Assembly (NCBI GenBank): GCA_026129485.1
Contig: JAHCHY010000015.1
Coordinates: 50,037-114,036, forward strand
Origin: Cyclobacteriaceae bacterium
Lineage (GTDB): Bacteria; Bacteroidota; Bacteroidia; Cytophagales; Cyclobacteriaceae
Length of the DNA stretch: 64,000 nucleotides
Direction of reading: 5' to 3'
This document shows, in pieces, positions 52,260 to 63,712 of the stretch. The number at the start of each line of letters is the position of its first letter. Position 1 is the first letter of the stretch. Position numbers and translations under genes: made by a program. The notes beneath the pieces were generated by a model that was not told the DNA's origin, searched no databases, and was given only the letters and a program-made list of their open reading frames with translations.

Positions 52260-52451
52260 ATGGAAAAGGTTAAAAATTACATTTTGGAGTCCATTGACGA
52301 AATTCGTAACAAGGTTTCGTGGCCAAAATTCAATGAATTGCAAAGCAGCGCTATCCTGGTGCTGGTTGCATCGTTGATTTTTGCTGTAATAATTGGTGTT
52401 ATCGACCTTGGGTTCAATAATGCTTTGTCCTGGTTTTACCGCGAATTCTAA
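52260..52451 (+). CDS. secE: Preprotein translocase subunit SecE
   Basis: 63 residues, one membrane helix as in short SecE forms. The amphipathic stretch ILESIDEIRNKVSWPKFNELQ contains the SWP motif that packs on SecY, followed by the helix AILVLVASLIFAVIIGVIDLG. SecE holds the SecY channel together. ATG at 52260. The nusG gene follows after 12 bases, the order found in most bacteria. Confidence 0.93.
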   Translation: MEKVKNYILESIDEIRNKVSWPKFNELQSSAILVLVASLIFAVIIGVIDLGFNNALSWFYREF

Positions 52452-52463
52452 TCCGAAAAAACC

Positions 52464-53024
52464 ATGGGAGAGCTTAAGTGGTATGTATTGCGTGTAATCA
52501 GTGGTCAGGAAAAGAAAGTAAAATCTTACCTGGAAACGGAGATCGAGCGGTCTAAGCTGGTGGAATATATTCCGCAGGTATTGATTCCGAGCGAGAAAGT
52601 ATACGAGATGCGCAATGGCAAAAAGCGTGTTCGGGAAAGAAACTTCTTTCCGGGCTACGTTTTGGTGTCAGCAGATCTTTCGAATGGCGAAGCCTACCAC
52701 ACGGTGAATAACATTCCCGGTGTGATTGGCTTTTTGGGAACCAACGGTTCCAGCGCTACTTCAAAAGAACCGGTTGCCCTGCGCCAGTCTGAGGTTAACC
52801 GCATACTCGGTAAGGTAGATGAGGTTGATCAGTTTGAAGAAAAGCTGGAAACCCCTTTTATCAAAGGCGAATCGGTAAAAGTAATGGATGGTCCATTCAG
52901 TGGTTTTACCGGCTCTGTGGAGGAAATATTTGAGGACAAGAAAAAGCTCAATGTAATGGTGAAGATATTTGGAAGAAATACACCGGTTGAGTTGAGTTAT
53001 ATGCAAGTAGAAAAAGTAGACTAA
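52464..53024 (+). CDS. nusG: Transcription termination/antitermination factor NusG
   Basis: 186 residues. NGN domain with [31 protein letters not shown] and [13 protein letters not shown], then a KOW domain with [51 protein letters not shown]. NusG binds the RNA polymerase clamp and links to ribosome, Rho or RfaH-type functions. Between secE and rplK as usual. Confidence 0.96.
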   Translation: MGELKWYVLRVISGQEKKVKSYLETEIERSKLVEYIPQVLIPSEKVYEMRNGKKRVRERNFFPGYVLVSADLSNGEAYHTVNNIPGVIGFLGTNGSSATSKEPVALRQSEVNRILGKVDEVDQFEEKLETPFIKGESVKVMDGPFSGFTGSVEEIFEDKKKLNVMVKIFGRNTPVELSYMQVEKVD

Positions 53025-53032
53025 GTAATACA

Positions 53033-53476
53033 ATGGCTAAGGAAGTAACCGGTTATTTGAAATTGCAGGTAAAAGGTGGTCAGGCTAACCCTGCACCTCC
53101 CATTGGTCCAGCCCTGGGTTCAAAAGGTTTGAACATCATGGACTTCTGCAAACAGTTCAATGCACGTTCGCAGGATAAGCAAGGGCAGGTGTTGCCTGTA
53201 CTGATCACCATCTATAACGATAAATCTTTCGACTTCGTAATCAAAACCCCTCCTGCAGCGGTATTGATTATGGAGGCGATTAAAATTCAAAAAGGTTCTA
53301 AAGAACCTAACCGTGCTAAGGTTGGTTCAATCAGTTGGGACCAGATCAAGAAAATTGCTGAGCTGAAGATGCCTGACCTGAATGCATTTAAAGTGGATTC
53401 GGCCATGAAAATGATTGCGGGTACAGCACGCAGCATGGGAGTAACAGTAAGTGGCACAGCCCCCTGGGATAAATAA
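53033..53476 (+). CDS. rplK: 50S ribosomal protein L11
   Basis: 147 residues. [46 protein letters not shown] is the N-terminal domain that binds the L10-L12 stalk base and factors; the C-terminal domain ([50 protein letters not shown]) binds 23S rRNA. Between nusG and rplA. Confidence 0.97.
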   Translation: MAKEVTGYLKLQVKGGQANPAPPIGPALGSKGLNIMDFCKQFNARSQDKQGQVLPVLITIYNDKSFDFVIKTPPAAVLIMEAIKIQKGSKEPNRAKVGSISWDQIKKIAELKMPDLNAFKVDSAMKMIAGTARSMGVTVSGTAPWDK

Positions 53477-53484
53477 GAATTACA

Positions 53485-54183
53485 ATGGCAAAGTTGACTA
53501 AAAACAGAAAGGCCGCTCTGGCCAAGTACAATCCGGAGAAGGAGTATTCTCTGGAAGATGCAGCCAGGGTATTGAAGGAGATTTCCTTTACCAAGTTCGA
53601 TTCTTCGGTGGATGTGGACATTCGCCTGGGGGTTGATCCTAAGAAATCAGACCAGATGGTGCGCGGTGTGGTTACACTTCCGCACGGTTTGGGTAAAACA
53701 GTTCGCGTATTGGTATTGTGCACACCTGACAAAGCGCAGGAAGCCAAGGATGCCGGTGCCGAGCATGTAGGTCTGGACGACTACATTCAGAAAATTGAAG
53801 GCGGCTGGACGGATATTGATGTAATTATTACCATGCCTACCGTAATGGCTAAGGTTGGTAAGTTAGGTAAGGTATTGGGCCCTCGTGGTCTTATGCCTAA
53901 CCCGAAGTCCGGTACCGTTACCCTTGAAGTTGGAAAAGCAGTGAAAGAAGTGAAAGCGGGTAAGGTTGACTTCAAAATTGATAAACAAGGAATTATTCAC
54001 GCCAGTGTTGGTAAGGCTTCCTTCAGCGCAGACAAGATTAAAGACAATGTAGCTGAACTTGTTAACACAGTGGTTAAGTTAAAGCCGGCTTCATCGAAGG
54101 GCACATACATCCAAAGTATAGCCCTGTCTTCCACGATGAGCCCCGGAGTAATAGTGGATAAGAGTTCGGTTGTAGGTCTATAA
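53485..54183 (+). CDS. rplA: 50S ribosomal protein L1
   Basis: 232 residues. L1 forms the mobile stalk that guides tRNA out of the E site. [22 protein letters not shown] start, [44 protein letters not shown] (the L1 signature) and the C-terminal [15 protein letters not shown] are clear. Translated right after rplK. Confidence 0.97.
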   Translation: MAKLTKNRKAALAKYNPEKEYSLEDAARVLKEISFTKFDSSVDVDIRLGVDPKKSDQMVRGVVTLPHGLGKTVRVLVLCTPDKAQEAKDAGAEHVGLDDYIQKIEGGWTDIDVIITMPTVMAKVGKLGKVLGPRGLMPNPKSGTVTLEVGKAVKEVKAGKVDFKIDKQGIIHASVGKASFSADKIKDNVAELVNTVVKLKPASSKGTYIQSIALSSTMSPGVIVDKSSVVGL

Positions 54184-54193
54184 ATAAACGCAC

Positions 54194-54724
54194 ATGACCA
54201 AGGAAGAAAAAGGGCAAATTATCGAGGAGTTGGCTGAGAAGTTTTCTCAGAACAACCACTTTTATATTACCGATGCTTCCGGTCTTACCGTAGCGCAGAT
54301 TAATGCGTTTCGCAGACTGTGTTTCAATGCCGGGGTGGAGTACCGTGTGTATAAGAACACGCTTATCCGCAAAGCATTGGAAAAGCAAGAAGGTAATTAT
54401 GAAGAACTGTTTGGTACGCTGAAAGGCTTTTCCGGGGTGATCTTCTCGAAGGAGACAGGGAATACACCGGCAAAGGTTATACAGGAGTACAGAAAAAAAC
54501 TGGAAGGCAAACCGGGTTTTAAAAGCGCCTCCATTGAATCCACCCTGTTTATCGGGGAGGAAAACCTGAATACGCTGGCTGAGCTGAAGTCTAAAAACGA
54601 GCTCATTGGCGATATTATTTCCTTGCTGCAATCTCCTGCCAAGAATGTATTGTCTGCTTTGTTAAGCGGCAAGCAAACTGTTGCAGGCCTGGTAAAGGCT
54701 TTGGAAGAAAGAAAACAAAATTAA
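54194..54724 (+). CDS. rplJ: 50S ribosomal protein L10
   Basis: 176 residues. L10 anchors the L7/L12 dimers. The N-terminal globular part EEKGQIIEELAEKFSQNNHFYITDASGLTVAQINAFRRLC and RVYKNTLIRKALEKQ is followed by the C-terminal helix (SALLSGKQTVAGLVKALEE) that binds L12. No clear L10 autoregulatory leader is visible before it because rplA ends 10 bases upstream. Confidence 0.95.
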   Translation: MTKEEKGQIIEELAEKFSQNNHFYITDASGLTVAQINAFRRLCFNAGVEYRVYKNTLIRKALEKQEGNYEELFGTLKGFSGVIFSKETGNTPAKVIQEYRKKLEGKPGFKSASIESTLFIGEENLNTLAELKSKNELIGDIISLLQSPAKNVLSALLSGKQTVAGLVKALEERKQN

Positions 54725-54751
54725 TTTAAGAATCTTAAACACTTACAAATC

Positions 54752-55129
54752 ATGGCTGACGTAAAATCTCTTGGCGATCAACTGGTAGAACTTACCGTTA
54801 AAGAAGTAAACGAATTAGCTTCTTACCTGAAGGAAACTTATGGAATTGAACCTGCTGCTGCCGCTGTAGCCGTAGCTGCTGGTCCTGCAGCCGGTGGTGG
54901 CGCTGCTGCTGCTGAAAAAACCAACTTCGATGTAGTATTGAAAGCTGCAGGTGCAAACAAGCTCCAGATCGTTAAGCTGGTAAAAGAATTAACTGGTCTT
55001 GGCTTAAAAGAAGCTAAAGATGTAGTTGACGGAGCTCCTAAAACTATCAAAGAAGGCTTACCTAAAGACGAAGCTGAAAACCTGAAGAAGCAACTGGTTG
55101 AGGCTGGTGCAGAAGTTGAGTTGAAGTAA
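54752..55129 (+). CDS. rplL: 50S ribosomal protein L7/L12
   Basis: 125 residues. N-terminal dimerisation part [27 protein letters not shown], an Ala/Gly hinge ([20 protein letters not shown]) and the C-terminal domain ([40 protein letters not shown]) that binds factors. High copy number on the ribosome. A terminator-like hairpin follows before rpoB. Confidence 0.97.
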   Translation: MADVKSLGDQLVELTVKEVNELASYLKETYGIEPAAAAVAVAAGPAAGGGAAAAEKTNFDVVLKAAGANKLQIVKLVKELTGLGLKEAKDVVDGAPKTIKEGLPKDEAENLKKQLVEAGAEVELK

Positions 55130-55176
55130 TTTCAGCTCTGCTTGAGGACGAAGGGTAACCGTCTGATCGGAATTCA

Positions 55177-55213
55177 GGCCCCAGATCCATTGAGTTGGAG
55201 CTGGGGTCTTTCC
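55177..55213 (+). terminator. Terminator or attenuator between rplL and rpoB
   Basis: GGCCCCAG(A)TCC starting at 55177 pairs with GGA(G)CTGGGGTC ending at 55207, then TTTCCC. As in other bacteria it may let only a fraction of transcripts reach rpoB; no new promoter was recognised in the following 85 bases. Confidence 0.7.
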
Positions 55214-55297
55214 CTATTTATAGCTTATAAAGCTTATAGTACCCAAATTATTAGTAATGGATTAGTCTAGTCCGGGAAATTTTAAACGTAACGTACC

Positions 55298-58200
55298 TTG
55301 GCAAAGAAGACAACAGTAAATAATAGGATTGACTTCTCTTCAATTGAGAAGGTTCTTGAGTATCCTGATTTTCTTGATATTCAGCTTCAATCCTTCAAAG
55401 ACTTTTTGCAGATCGAAACACCTGCAGAAAAAAGACAAAACGAAGGACTCTTTAAAGTATTTGCAGAGAACTTCCCCATCTCAGACTCGCGCGAGAATTT
55501 CGTGCTGGAGTTTGTGGATTACACCATAGATCCTCCCAAGTACAACGTAGATGAGTGCATCGACCGCGGATTAACATTTTCCGTGCCGTTGAAAGCAAAG
55601 CTCCGTCTTACCTGTAATGACGAGGACAATGAAGATTTTCAAACTATTGAGCAGGAAGTGTTTTTGGGTAACATCCCGTACATGACTGAGAAAGGCTCAT
55701 TTGTGATCAATGGCGCAGAGCGCGTTATTGTATCGCAATTGCACCGTTCGCCAGGTGTGTTTTTTGCCATGAGTAAGCACACCAACGGAACCAAGCTTTA
55801 TTCAGCGCGTATCATTCCGTTCAAAGGCTCGTGGATTGAATTTGCTACCGATGTAAACGCAGTGATGTATGCGTACATCGATCGTAAAAAGAAATTCCCT
55901 GTAACCACATTATTGCGTGCAATTGGTTATGGTTCAGATAAAGATATCCTGGATCTCTTTGGACTATCCGAAGAAATCGAAGCAAACAAAAACACGCTTA
56001 AGAAAACAGTAGGCCGCAAGCTGGCTGCCCGGGTATTGAAAACCTGGACGGAAGATTTCGTGGATGAAGATACCGGGGAAGTGGTGTCTATCGACCGGAA
56101 CGAAGTATTATTAGAGCGCGACCATGTATTGTCTGCCGAAGATGTAGATGTAATCCTGGAGTCTGGCGTTAAATCCATTATCCTGCACCGCGAAGATGTA
56201 AACGTGGCCGATTACCACATCATCTTCAACACGCTGGCTAAGGATAACTCAAACTCGGAAAAAGAAGCGGTCGAGCAGATTTACCGGCAGCTTAGAAATA
56301 CAGAGGCGCCTGATGAGCAAACCGCCCGCGATATTATCCAGAGCTTGTTCTTCAGCGAAAAGCGTTACGACCTGGGTGAAGTTGGCCGTTACCGGATCAA
56401 CAAAAAATTAGGTCTTGATCTTAGCTTCGACCAGCGCGTATTAACAACAGAAGATATTATCCTGATCGTAAAATACCTGATCGGGCTGATCAACTCGAAA
56501 GCAGTGGTGGATGATATCGACCACCTGAGCAACAGGCGTGTAAGAACCGTAGGCGAGCAGTTGTATTCCCAGTTTGGTGTTGGTTTGGCGCGTATGGCCC
56601 GTACCATCAAAGAGAGAATGAATGTTCGCGATAATGAAGATTTCAAGCCCGTTGACCTGATCAATGCGCGTACGTTGTCTTCCGTAATTAACTCATTCTT
56701 TGGAACCAACCAGCTGTCTCAGTTCATGGATCAAACCAATCCGTTGGCCGAGATCACGCACAAGCGCAGGATGTCTGCCCTTGGCCCCGGTGGTCTTTCC
56801 AGGGAGCGTGCCGGTTTCGAAGTGCGTGACGTACACTATACACACTACGGTCGCTTGTGTACGATTGAAACGCCTGAAGGTCCGAACATCGGTCTGATTT
56901 CTTCACTTTGCGTTCATGCCAAGGTGAATAAAATGGGCTTTATAGAAACACCTTATCGTAAGGTAGAGAGTGGTAAAGTAAAAGGCAAGGAAGTAATCTT
57001 CCTGACTGCCGAAGAAGAAGATACGCACAACATTGCCCAGGCTAATGTAAAGCTGAAGTCTAATGGCGAAATGGAAGATGAGCGTATCAAGGCCCGCTTT
57101 GAAGGGGATTTCCCCGTGGTGGAACCGAAGGATATCCGCTATATGGACATTGCTCCAAACCAGATTGTGTCTATTGCGGCTTCTATGATTCCTTTCCTGG
57201 AGCATGATGATGCGAACCGTGCACTGATGGGATCGAACATGCAACGCCAGGCTGTGCCGCTTATCCGTCCTGAGGCTCCGATTGTGGGCACTGGCCTGGA
57301 AGGCCGCGTGGCGCTTGATTCACGCACGTTGATCCTGGCCGAGAGTGCCGGTACAGTTGAATTTGTTGACGCACGCAAAATTGTGGTTCGTTACGAAGTA
57401 TCGGATGAGCAAAAATTGGTTCGTTTCGATGATGAAGTAAAAACCTATAGCCTGATTAAATTCAGAAGAACCAACCAGGATACCTGCATTAACCTTACTC
57501 CTCTTGTTAAGAAAGGCGAGAAAGTAGCCAAAGGTCAGCCGCTGTGCCAGGGTTACGGAACAGCTAACGGAGAGCTGGCGCTTGGTCGCAACCTGCTGGT
57601 GGCATACATGCCCTGGCAGGGTTACAACTTTGAGGATGCGATTGTAATTTCTGAACGCGTTGTGCGCGATGATATTTATACTTCAATCCACGTAGAGGAA
57701 TTTGAGCTTGAAGTTCGGGATACCAAGCGTGGCGAAGAAGAATTAACTTCTGAGATACCGAACGTAAGCGAGGAAGCGGTGAAGCACCTCGATGAAAACG
57801 GTATTATCCGTGTAGGTGCGGAAGTAAAAGAAGGTGATATCCTGATCGGCAAGATTACACCTAAAGGAGAAACCGATCCTACACCGGAAGAAAAGCTGCT
57901 GCGCGCCATCTTTGGCGATAAGGCGGGAGATGTGAAAGATGCTTCCATGAAAGCGCCTCCTTCACTGAAAGGTGTGGTTATCGATACCAAGTTGTTCTCA
58001 AGACCCAAGCGCGATAAAGACATCCGCAACAAGTCCAAGAAAGAGCTGGATGCGTTGAAGAATCGCTACAGCAAGGAGCTTTCCGATCTTCGTTCGGATA
58101 TGATCAAAAAGCTTACTTCACTGTTGAGTGGTAAGAGCAGCCAGGGTGTTAAGCATAAGTTTGGCGATGAGCTGATCAGCAAAGGTGTGAAGTTCTCATC

Positions 58201-59170
58201 CAAGGTAATTGAGAGCAATCTCTTTCCTGACAAGAACATCTACCGCGATGAGAGCAACTATAACGTACCGGAAGAAGTTAACCTGATTGCGGACATAAGC
58301 CTTGAAAGCTGGACAACAGAAGATCATACCAATGACCTGGTTGCCGAGCTGGTTAAGAATTATCTGAACAAGCGTAACGTAATTTCGGGTGAGTTTAAGC
58401 GTGAGCGTTTCACACTTGAAGTAGGTGATGAATTACCGGCTGGCATTGTGCAGTTGGCTAAAGTATATATCGCCAAGAAGCGTAAGCTGAAAGTGGGAGA
58501 TAAGATGGCCGGTCGCCACGGAAACAAAGGTGTGGTTGCACGTATTGTGCGCGAAGAAGATATGCCATTCCTGGAAGACGGAACACCGGTGGATATCTGT
58601 TTGAATCCGTTGGGTGTACCTTCCCGTATGAACCTCGGCCAGATCTACGAAACCGTGTTGGCATGGGCAGGCAAGAAGCTGGGCCGCAAGTATGCAACAC
58701 CAATCTTTGACGGGGCGTCAATTGACAATGTATCGGCTGAGCTGGCAGAAGCAGGCCTACCTGAGTTTGGCCGCACCTATCTGTATGATGGGTTAACGGG
58801 CGCTAAGTTCGATCAGCCGGTAACGGTAGGGATGGCGTATATGCTCAAGCTGGGTCACCTGGTTGATGATAAGATGCACGCTCGTTCTATCGGGCCGTAC
58901 TCACTTATCACGCAACAGCCGTTGGGTGGTAAGGCGCAGTTTGGTGGTCAGCGCTTCGGAGAAATGGAAGTTTGGGCGATTGAAGCCTTTGGCGCATCGC
59001 ACATCCTGCAGGAGATCCTCACGATTAAGTCTGACGATGTGATTGGTCGTGCGAAAGCATACGAGTCAATCGTGAAAGGCGAAAACATGAGGAAGCCGAA
59101 TATACCGGAATCGTTCAATGTGCTTGTACACGAATTGCGTGGTCTTGCACTGGAGATAACGATGGATTAA
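55298..59170 (+). CDS. rpoB: RNA polymerase beta subunit
   Basis: 1290 residues. The start is TTG at 55298 ([18 protein letters not shown]), chosen because it matches the typical Bacteroidota start and no ATG lies near. The catalytic landmarks are present: [33 protein letters not shown] (rifampicin-binding cluster), [42 protein letters not shown] and [25 protein letters not shown] near the C terminus. Bacteroidota-type insert regions account for the length. No resistance-type change is seen at the main rifampicin sites (Q, D, H, S positions unchanged in this cluster). The beta-prime gene follows after 100 bases. Confidence 0.98.
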   Translation: MAKKTTVNNRIDFSSIEKVLEYPDFLDIQLQSFKDFLQIETPAEKRQNEGLFKVFAENFPISDSRENFVLEFVDYTIDPPKYNVDECIDRGLTFSVPLKAKLRLTCNDEDNEDFQTIEQEVFLGNIPYMTEKGSFVINGAERVIVSQLHRSPGVFFAMSKHTNGTKLYSARIIPFKGSWIEFATDVNAVMYAYIDRKKKFPVTTLLRAIGYGSDKDILDLFGLSEEIEANKNTLKKTVGRKLAARVLKTWTEDFVDEDTGEVVSIDRNEVLLERDHVLSAEDVDVILESGVKSIILHREDVNVADYHIIFNTLAKDNSNSEKEAVEQIYRQLRNTEAPDEQTARDIIQSLFFSEKRYDLGEVGRYRINKKLGLDLSFDQRVLTTEDIILIVKYLIGLINSKAVVDDIDHLSNRRVRTVGEQLYSQFGVGLARMARTIKERMNVRDNEDFKPVDLINARTLSSVINSFFGTNQLSQFMDQTNPLAEITHKRRMSALGPGGLSRERAGFEVRDVHYTHYGRLCTIETPEGPNIGLISSLCVHAKVNKMGFIETPYRKVESGKVKGKEVIFLTAEEEDTHNIAQANVKLKSNGEMEDERIKARFEGDFPVVEPKDIRYMDIAPNQIVSIAASMIPFLEHDDANRALMGSNMQRQAVPLIRPEAPIVGTGLEGRVALDSRTLILAESAGTVEFVDARKIVVRYEVSDEQKLVRFDDEVKTYSLIKFRRTNQDTCINLTPLVKKGEKVAKGQPLCQGYGTANGELALGRNLLVAYMPWQGYNFEDAIVISERVVRDDIYTSIHVEEFELEVRDTKRGEEELTSEIPNVSEEAVKHLDENGIIRVGAEVKEGDILIGKITPKGETDPTPEEKLLRAIFGDKAGDVKDASMKAPPSLKGVVIDTKLFSRPKRDKDIRNKSKKELDALKNRYSKELSDLRSDMIKKLTSLLSGKSSQGVKHKFGDELISKGVKFSSKVIESNLFPDKNIYRDESNYNVPEEVNLIADISLESWTTEDHTNDLVAELVKNYLNKRNVISGEFKRERFTLEVGDELPAGIVQLAKVYIAKKRKLKVGDKMAGRHGNKGVVARIVREEDMPFLEDGTPVDICLNPLGVPSRMNLGQIYETVLAWAGKKLGRKYATPIFDGASIDNVSAELAEAGLPEFGRTYLYDGLTGAKFDQPVTVGMAYMLKLGHLVDDKMHARSIGPYSLITQQPLGGKAQFGGQRFGEMEVWAIEAFGASHILQEILTIKSDDVIGRAKAYESIVKGENMRKPNIPESFNVLVHELRGLALEITMD

Positions 59171-59181
59171 AAAAGTTGATA

Positions 59182-59221
59182 GTCCTGAGTCCTTAGTACA
59201 TAGTTACTGAGGACTCAGGAC
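59182..59221. repeat. Strong hairpin between rpoB and rpoC
   Basis: GTCCTGAGTCCT (59182-59193) pairs perfectly with AGGACTCAGGAC (59210-59221), a 12-bp stem with a 16-base loop, and no T tract after it. The following 45 bases repeat the words ACTAA and TTACTAA. It may be a processing or pausing site. Confidence 0.65.
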
Positions 59222-59270
59222 ATACAACTGGTTACTAAGAACTAATTACTAAAGACTAACTACTAATAAG

Positions 59271-62200
59271 ATGTCTTTCAGAAAAAATAAAAAGATCAAC
59301 AACGATTTCTCGAAAATCACCATCAGCCTCGCTTCCCCGGAATCCATCCTGGAAAGCTCGCACGGTGAAGTAACGCAGCCTGAAACCATCAACTACCGTA
59401 CCTACAAGCCGGAGATGGGTGGTTTGTTCTGCGAGCGTATTTTCGGACCTGTTAAGGATTGGGAATGTCATTGCGGAAAATACAAGCGCATTCGCTATAA
59501 GGGTATCATCTGCGATCGGTGCGGTGTTGAGGTTACCGAGAAGAAAGTAAGACGTGAGCGTATGGGCCACATCGAATTAGTGGTTCCGGTAGCGCACATC
59601 TGGTACTTCCGTTCGTTACCTAATAAAATTGGTTACCTGTTAGGTCTTCCTACTAAAAAGCTGGATCAGATCATTTACTATGAAAGATATGTGGTGATTC
59701 AGCCCGGTGTAAAAGAGGAAGACGGTATCAACAGGCTGGACTTCCTTACAGAAGAAGAATACCTCGACATCGTAGATAAATTACCGCGCGAGAATCAGTT
59801 GCTGGATGACAACGATCCGAAAAAATTCATCGCCAAAATGGGCGCTGATGCGTTGGAGATGCTGCTTTCGCGCGTGAAGCTGGATGAGCTTTCTTATGAG
59901 CTTCGCCACCAGGCTGCTACCGATACTTCGCAGCAACGCAAGGCCGAAGCTTTAAAGCGTTTGAAAGTGGTAGAAGCTTTCCGCGATGCCAATACCCGCG
60001 TGGAGAACCGCCCGGAGTGGATGACCATTAAGATGGTTCCTGTAATTCCACCGGAATTGCGTCCGCTTGTTCCGTTGGATGGCGGCCGTTTTGCCACATC
60101 AGATTTGAATGACCTTTACAGGCGCGTGATTATCCGGAACAACCGTTTGAAGCGTTTGATTGATATTAAAGCGCCTGAAGTAATTCTTCGTAACGAGAAG
60201 CGTATGCTCCAGGAAGCGGTTGACTCCCTGTTCGACAACTCACGTAAAGTGAATGCGGTTCGTTCAGATGGTAACCGTGCGTTGAAGTCCTTGAGCGACA
60301 TGCTGAAAGGTAAGCAGGGACGTTTCCGTCAAAACCTGCTGGGTAAGCGTGTGGACTATTCAGGCCGTTCGGTAATTGTGGTTGGCCCTGAATTGAAGCT
60401 GCATGAATGCGGTTTGCCAAAAGATATGGCTGCAGAATTGTTCAAGCCATTCATTATCCGCAAGCTCATCGAAAGAGGAATTGTTAAGACTGTTAAGTCT
60501 GCCAAGAAAATAGTAGATCGTAAAGATCCTGTAGTATGGGATATTTTGGAAAACGTATTGAAAGGACATCCCGTTCTTTTGAACCGTGCCCCGACACTTC
60601 ACCGTTTGGGTATCCAGGCATTCCAACCTAAGCTGATTGAAGGAAAAGCGATTCAGTTGCATCCGTTGGTGTGTACTGCGTTTAACGCTGACTTTGACGG
60701 TGATCAGATGGCCGTACACGTGCCGCTGGGTCAGGAAGCTATCCTGGAAGCATCGTTGCTGATGTTGTCATCGCACAACATTTTGAACCCTGCTAACGGA
60801 GCGCCTATCACCGTACCTTCACAGGACATGGTGTTGGGTTTGTATTACCTCACCAAAGGCCGCAAAGGCCAGTTAGGCGAAGGCAAGAAATTCTATTCTG
60901 CAGAAGAAGTAATTATTGCGTACAACGAAGGCAAGCTTTCCAAGCATGCCATTGTTAAAGTACGGGTAAATACGCGCGATAAGAAGACTGGCGAGCTGGA
61001 ATCAAAAATAATTGAGACCGTAGCAGGCCGCGTAATCTTCAACGAGGTTGTACCGGAAGAAGTTGGTTTCGTAGATGAGCTTCTGACCAAGAAGAAGCTG
61101 CAAACCATTATTGCCGATGTATTCCGCGTGGCCGGTCAGGCCAAGACAGCCAAGTTCCTCGATGATATTAAGGAGTTAGGATTCCAGATGGCCTACAAAG
61201 GTGGTTTGTCTATGGGGCTTGGTGATGTAAAAGTTCCGGTAGAGAAGAAGAAGCTGGTAGAAGATGCACAACAGGAAGTTGATTCGGTATGGAACAACTA
61301 CATGATGGGTCTTATTACCGATAACGAACGCTATAACCAGGTTATCGACATCTGGACACGTACCAATACCATGCTTACCAACACGCTGATGAAGCAGTTG
61401 GAAGAAGACCAGCAAGGGTTTAATTCAATCTACATGATGATGCACTCGGGCGCCCGTGGTTCCCGCGAGCAGATCCGTCAGTTGGGTGGTATGCGCGGTC
61501 TGATGGCCAAGCCTCAGAAAAACCTCGCAGGTTCAGTAGGTTCTATTATCGAAAACCCGATTCTTTCAAACTTCCGTGAGGGTCTTGATGTATTGGAGTA
61601 CTTCATTTCCACACACGGTGCACGTAAAGGTCTTGCCGATACTGCGCTGAAAACGGCCGATGCCGGTTACTTAACCCGCAGGCTTGTGGATGTGGCGCAG
61701 GATCTGGTGATCACAGAAGAAGATTGCGGTACACTGCGTGGCTTACATGTAACGGCACTGAAAGACAATGAAGATATTGTTGAACCCTTGTCGGAAAGAA
61801 TTCTGGGCCGTGTAACGGTGCATGATATATATGACCCGATCTCCCAGGAATTGATCTGTGCAGCTAACGAAGAAATTACCGATGAGATTGCGAAGAAGAT
61901 AGAGGAAAGCAGCATTGAGGAAGTTGAAATTCGCTCGGTACTGACGTGTGAAACTAAGTTTGGCGCCTGTGCAAAATGCTACGGCCGTAACCTCGCTACC
62001 GGTAAAATGGTACAGGCCGGTGAAGCTGTGGGCGTAATTGCAGCGCAGTCAATCGGTGAACCGGGTACGCAGCTTACGCTTCGTACTTTCCACGTGGGCG
62101 GTACAGCTTCTAACATTGCAACAGAAGCTAACATTAAAGCCAAGTTTGTTGGTACTGTTGAGTTTGAAGGTATTCGCACGGTTGAAACAACCGACCGCGA

Positions 62201-63560
62201 AGAGAACAAGGTAAAGGTTGTGATGGGCCGTACCGGTGAAATCAGGATTCTGGATGAAGAGAAACGCGTTCTGATTACCAACAACGTGCCTTACGGAGCC
62301 TTCCTGAAAGTGAAAGACGGCCAGAAAGTAGAACGTGGCGAAGAGCTGTGCTATTGGGATCCTTATAATGCCGTTATCCTTTCCGAGTACGATGGCGATA
62401 TCGAATTTGAATCGATCATTGAAGGTATCACGTACAAGGAAGAATCGGATGAGCAGACGGGACACCGCGAAAAGGTTATTACCGATACCCGCGATAAGAC
62501 CAAGAACCCGGCTATTATTGTAAAAGGTAAAACCGATACAAAAGGGTATAACATTCCGGTAGGCGCTCACCTTGCGGTGGACGCAGGAGATAAAATCAAA
62601 GCAGGCCAGGTGCTTGCGAAGATTCCGCGCACAATGGGTAAGAGCCGCGACATTACCGGTGGTCTTCCCCGTGTAACAGAATTGTTTGAAGCACGTAATC
62701 CTTCCAACCCGGCTGTGGTTAGCGAGATTGACGGTGTGGTAACATACGGAGGTATCAAGCGCGGTAACCGTGAGATCTTCATTGAATCGAAAGATGGTGT
62801 TCAGAAGCGTTACCTTGTGCCGCTGAGCAAACACATCCTGGTTCAGGATAACGACTTTGTGAAAGCAGGCCAGCCGTTATCGGATGGAGCTATTACACCT
62901 TCGGATATTCTTTCTATCAAAGGCCCGACTGCGGTGCAAGAGTACTTGGTAAATGAAATTCAGGAAGTATATCGCTTGCAAGGTGTAAAGATTAACGACA
63001 AGCACATTGAGTGCATCGTTAGCCAGATGATGCAGAAAGTAGAGATCATTGATTCCGGTGATACGACCTTCCTGCCGGGCGAATACGTGGATAAGTTTGA
63101 GTTCCGCGAAGAGAACGACCGCGTGCTGGATAAGAAAGTAGTAACGGAGGCAGGGGATTCTCAGAAATTCAAGGTGGGACAGATTATTACACCGCGCGAA
63201 TTGCGTGATGAAAACTCTGCCTTGAAGCGTAAAGACCAGAAGCTGGTGGAAGTACGCGATGCCTTATCAGCCGTTTCCAGGCCTACGTTGCAGGGTATCA
63301 CCCAGGCTTCGTTGAAAACGGAAAGCTGGTTGTCGGCTGCATCGTTCCAGGAAACCACCAAAGTGCTGAGCGAAGCTGCGATACGCGGTAAAGCCGACCA
63401 GTTGATGGGTCTGAAAGAGAACGTTATCGTAGGTCACCTCATTCCAGCGGGTACCGGTCAGCGGCATTTTAACGACCTGATCGTAAACTCGGAAGAAGAG
63501 TACCAGCGCATGATTAACTCGCCTGAGCGTAAGTCGAAGGAAAGAGAGTTGGCAGACTAA
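59271..63560 (+). CDS. rpoC: RNA polymerase beta-prime subunit
   Basis: 1429 residues. N-terminal zinc ribbon [51 protein letters not shown], the catalytic magnesium triad [10 protein letters not shown] at 472-481 (D474, D476, D478), the bridge and trigger regions ([34 protein letters not shown]-type), and a second zinc site [15 protein letters not shown], all as expected. The C-terminal [18 protein letters not shown] is the conserved segment near omega. A strong terminator follows. Confidence 0.98.
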   Translation: MSFRKNKKINNDFSKITISLASPESILESSHGEVTQPETINYRTYKPEMGGLFCERIFGPVKDWECHCGKYKRIRYKGIICDRCGVEVTEKKVRRERMGHIELVVPVAHIWYFRSLPNKIGYLLGLPTKKLDQIIYYERYVVIQPGVKEEDGINRLDFLTEEEYLDIVDKLPRENQLLDDNDPKKFIAKMGADALEMLLSRVKLDELSYELRHQAATDTSQQRKAEALKRLKVVEAFRDANTRVENRPEWMTIKMVPVIPPELRPLVPLDGGRFATSDLNDLYRRVIIRNNRLKRLIDIKAPEVILRNEKRMLQEAVDSLFDNSRKVNAVRSDGNRALKSLSDMLKGKQGRFRQNLLGKRVDYSGRSVIVVGPELKLHECGLPKDMAAELFKPFIIRKLIERGIVKTVKSAKKIVDRKDPVVWDILENVLKGHPVLLNRAPTLHRLGIQAFQPKLIEGKAIQLHPLVCTAFNADFDGDQMAVHVPLGQEAILEASLLMLSSHNILNPANGAPITVPSQDMVLGLYYLTKGRKGQLGEGKKFYSAEEVIIAYNEGKLSKHAIVKVRVNTRDKKTGELESKIIETVAGRVIFNEVVPEEVGFVDELLTKKKLQTIIADVFRVAGQAKTAKFLDDIKELGFQMAYKGGLSMGLGDVKVPVEKKKLVEDAQQEVDSVWNNYMMGLITDNERYNQVIDIWTRTNTMLTNTLMKQLEEDQQGFNSIYMMMHSGARGSREQIRQLGGMRGLMAKPQKNLAGSVGSIIENPILSNFREGLDVLEYFISTHGARKGLADTALKTADAGYLTRRLVDVAQDLVITEEDCGTLRGLHVTALKDNEDIVEPLSERILGRVTVHDIYDPISQELICAANEEITDEIAKKIEESSIEEVEIRSVLTCETKFGACAKCYGRNLATGKMVQAGEAVGVIAAQSIGEPGTQLTLRTFHVGGTASNIATEANIKAKFVGTVEFEGIRTVETTDREENKVKVVMGRTGEIRILDEEKRVLITNNVPYGAFLKVKDGQKVERGEELCYWDPYNAVILSEYDGDIEFESIIEGITYKEESDEQTGHREKVITDTRDKTKNPAIIVKGKTDTKGYNIPVGAHLAVDAGDKIKAGQVLAKIPRTMGKSRDITGGLPRVTELFEARNPSNPAVVSEIDGVVTYGGIKRGNREIFIESKDGVQKRYLVPLSKHILVQDNDFVKAGQPLSDGAITPSDILSIKGPTAVQEYLVNEIQEVYRLQGVKINDKHIECIVSQMMQKVEIIDSGDTTFLPGEYVDKFEFREENDRVLDKKVVTEAGDSQKFKVGQIITPRELRDENSALKRKDQKLVEVRDALSAVSRPTLQGITQASLKTESWLSAASFQETTKVLSEAAIRGKADQLMGLKENVIVGHLIPAGTGQRHFNDLIVNSEEEYQRMINSPERKSKERELAD

Positions 63561-63712
63561 TTTGAAAATTTGATAATGAGATAATTTGAGAATTGCGAAT
63601 AGGGAACTGTTCGCAATTCTTGTTTACAGATTATTTGATTTTCAAATTTTCAAACCTATCTGCGATTGGCAGGTCGATTAATTTTCAAATTGTCTAATTT
63701 CAAATTAACAAC
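63561..63712. repeat. Repeat-rich gap after rpoC with nested inverted repeats
   Basis: TTTGAAAATTTG (63561-63572) is complementary to CAAATTTTCAAA (63643-63654), and this pair encloses the terminator at 63589-63625. A third copy of the words (TTTTCAAATTGTCTAATTTCAAATT) precedes the next start. Confidence 0.6.
63589..63625 (+). terminator. Terminator after rpoC
   Basis: AGAATTGCGAA (63589-63599) and TTCGCAATTCT (63610-63620), perfect 11-bp arms with a 10-base loop, followed by TGTTT. Confidence 0.8.

Noticed and set aside
52028-52273. 81-codon ORF with repeated GCSSMGRVEP
   Set aside because: The repeat is produced by reading the tandem tRNA-Trp-like units; not a protein gene.
62049-62834. 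261-codon antisense ORF in rpoC
   Set aside because: Shadow of rpoC codon pattern; no start context or family features.
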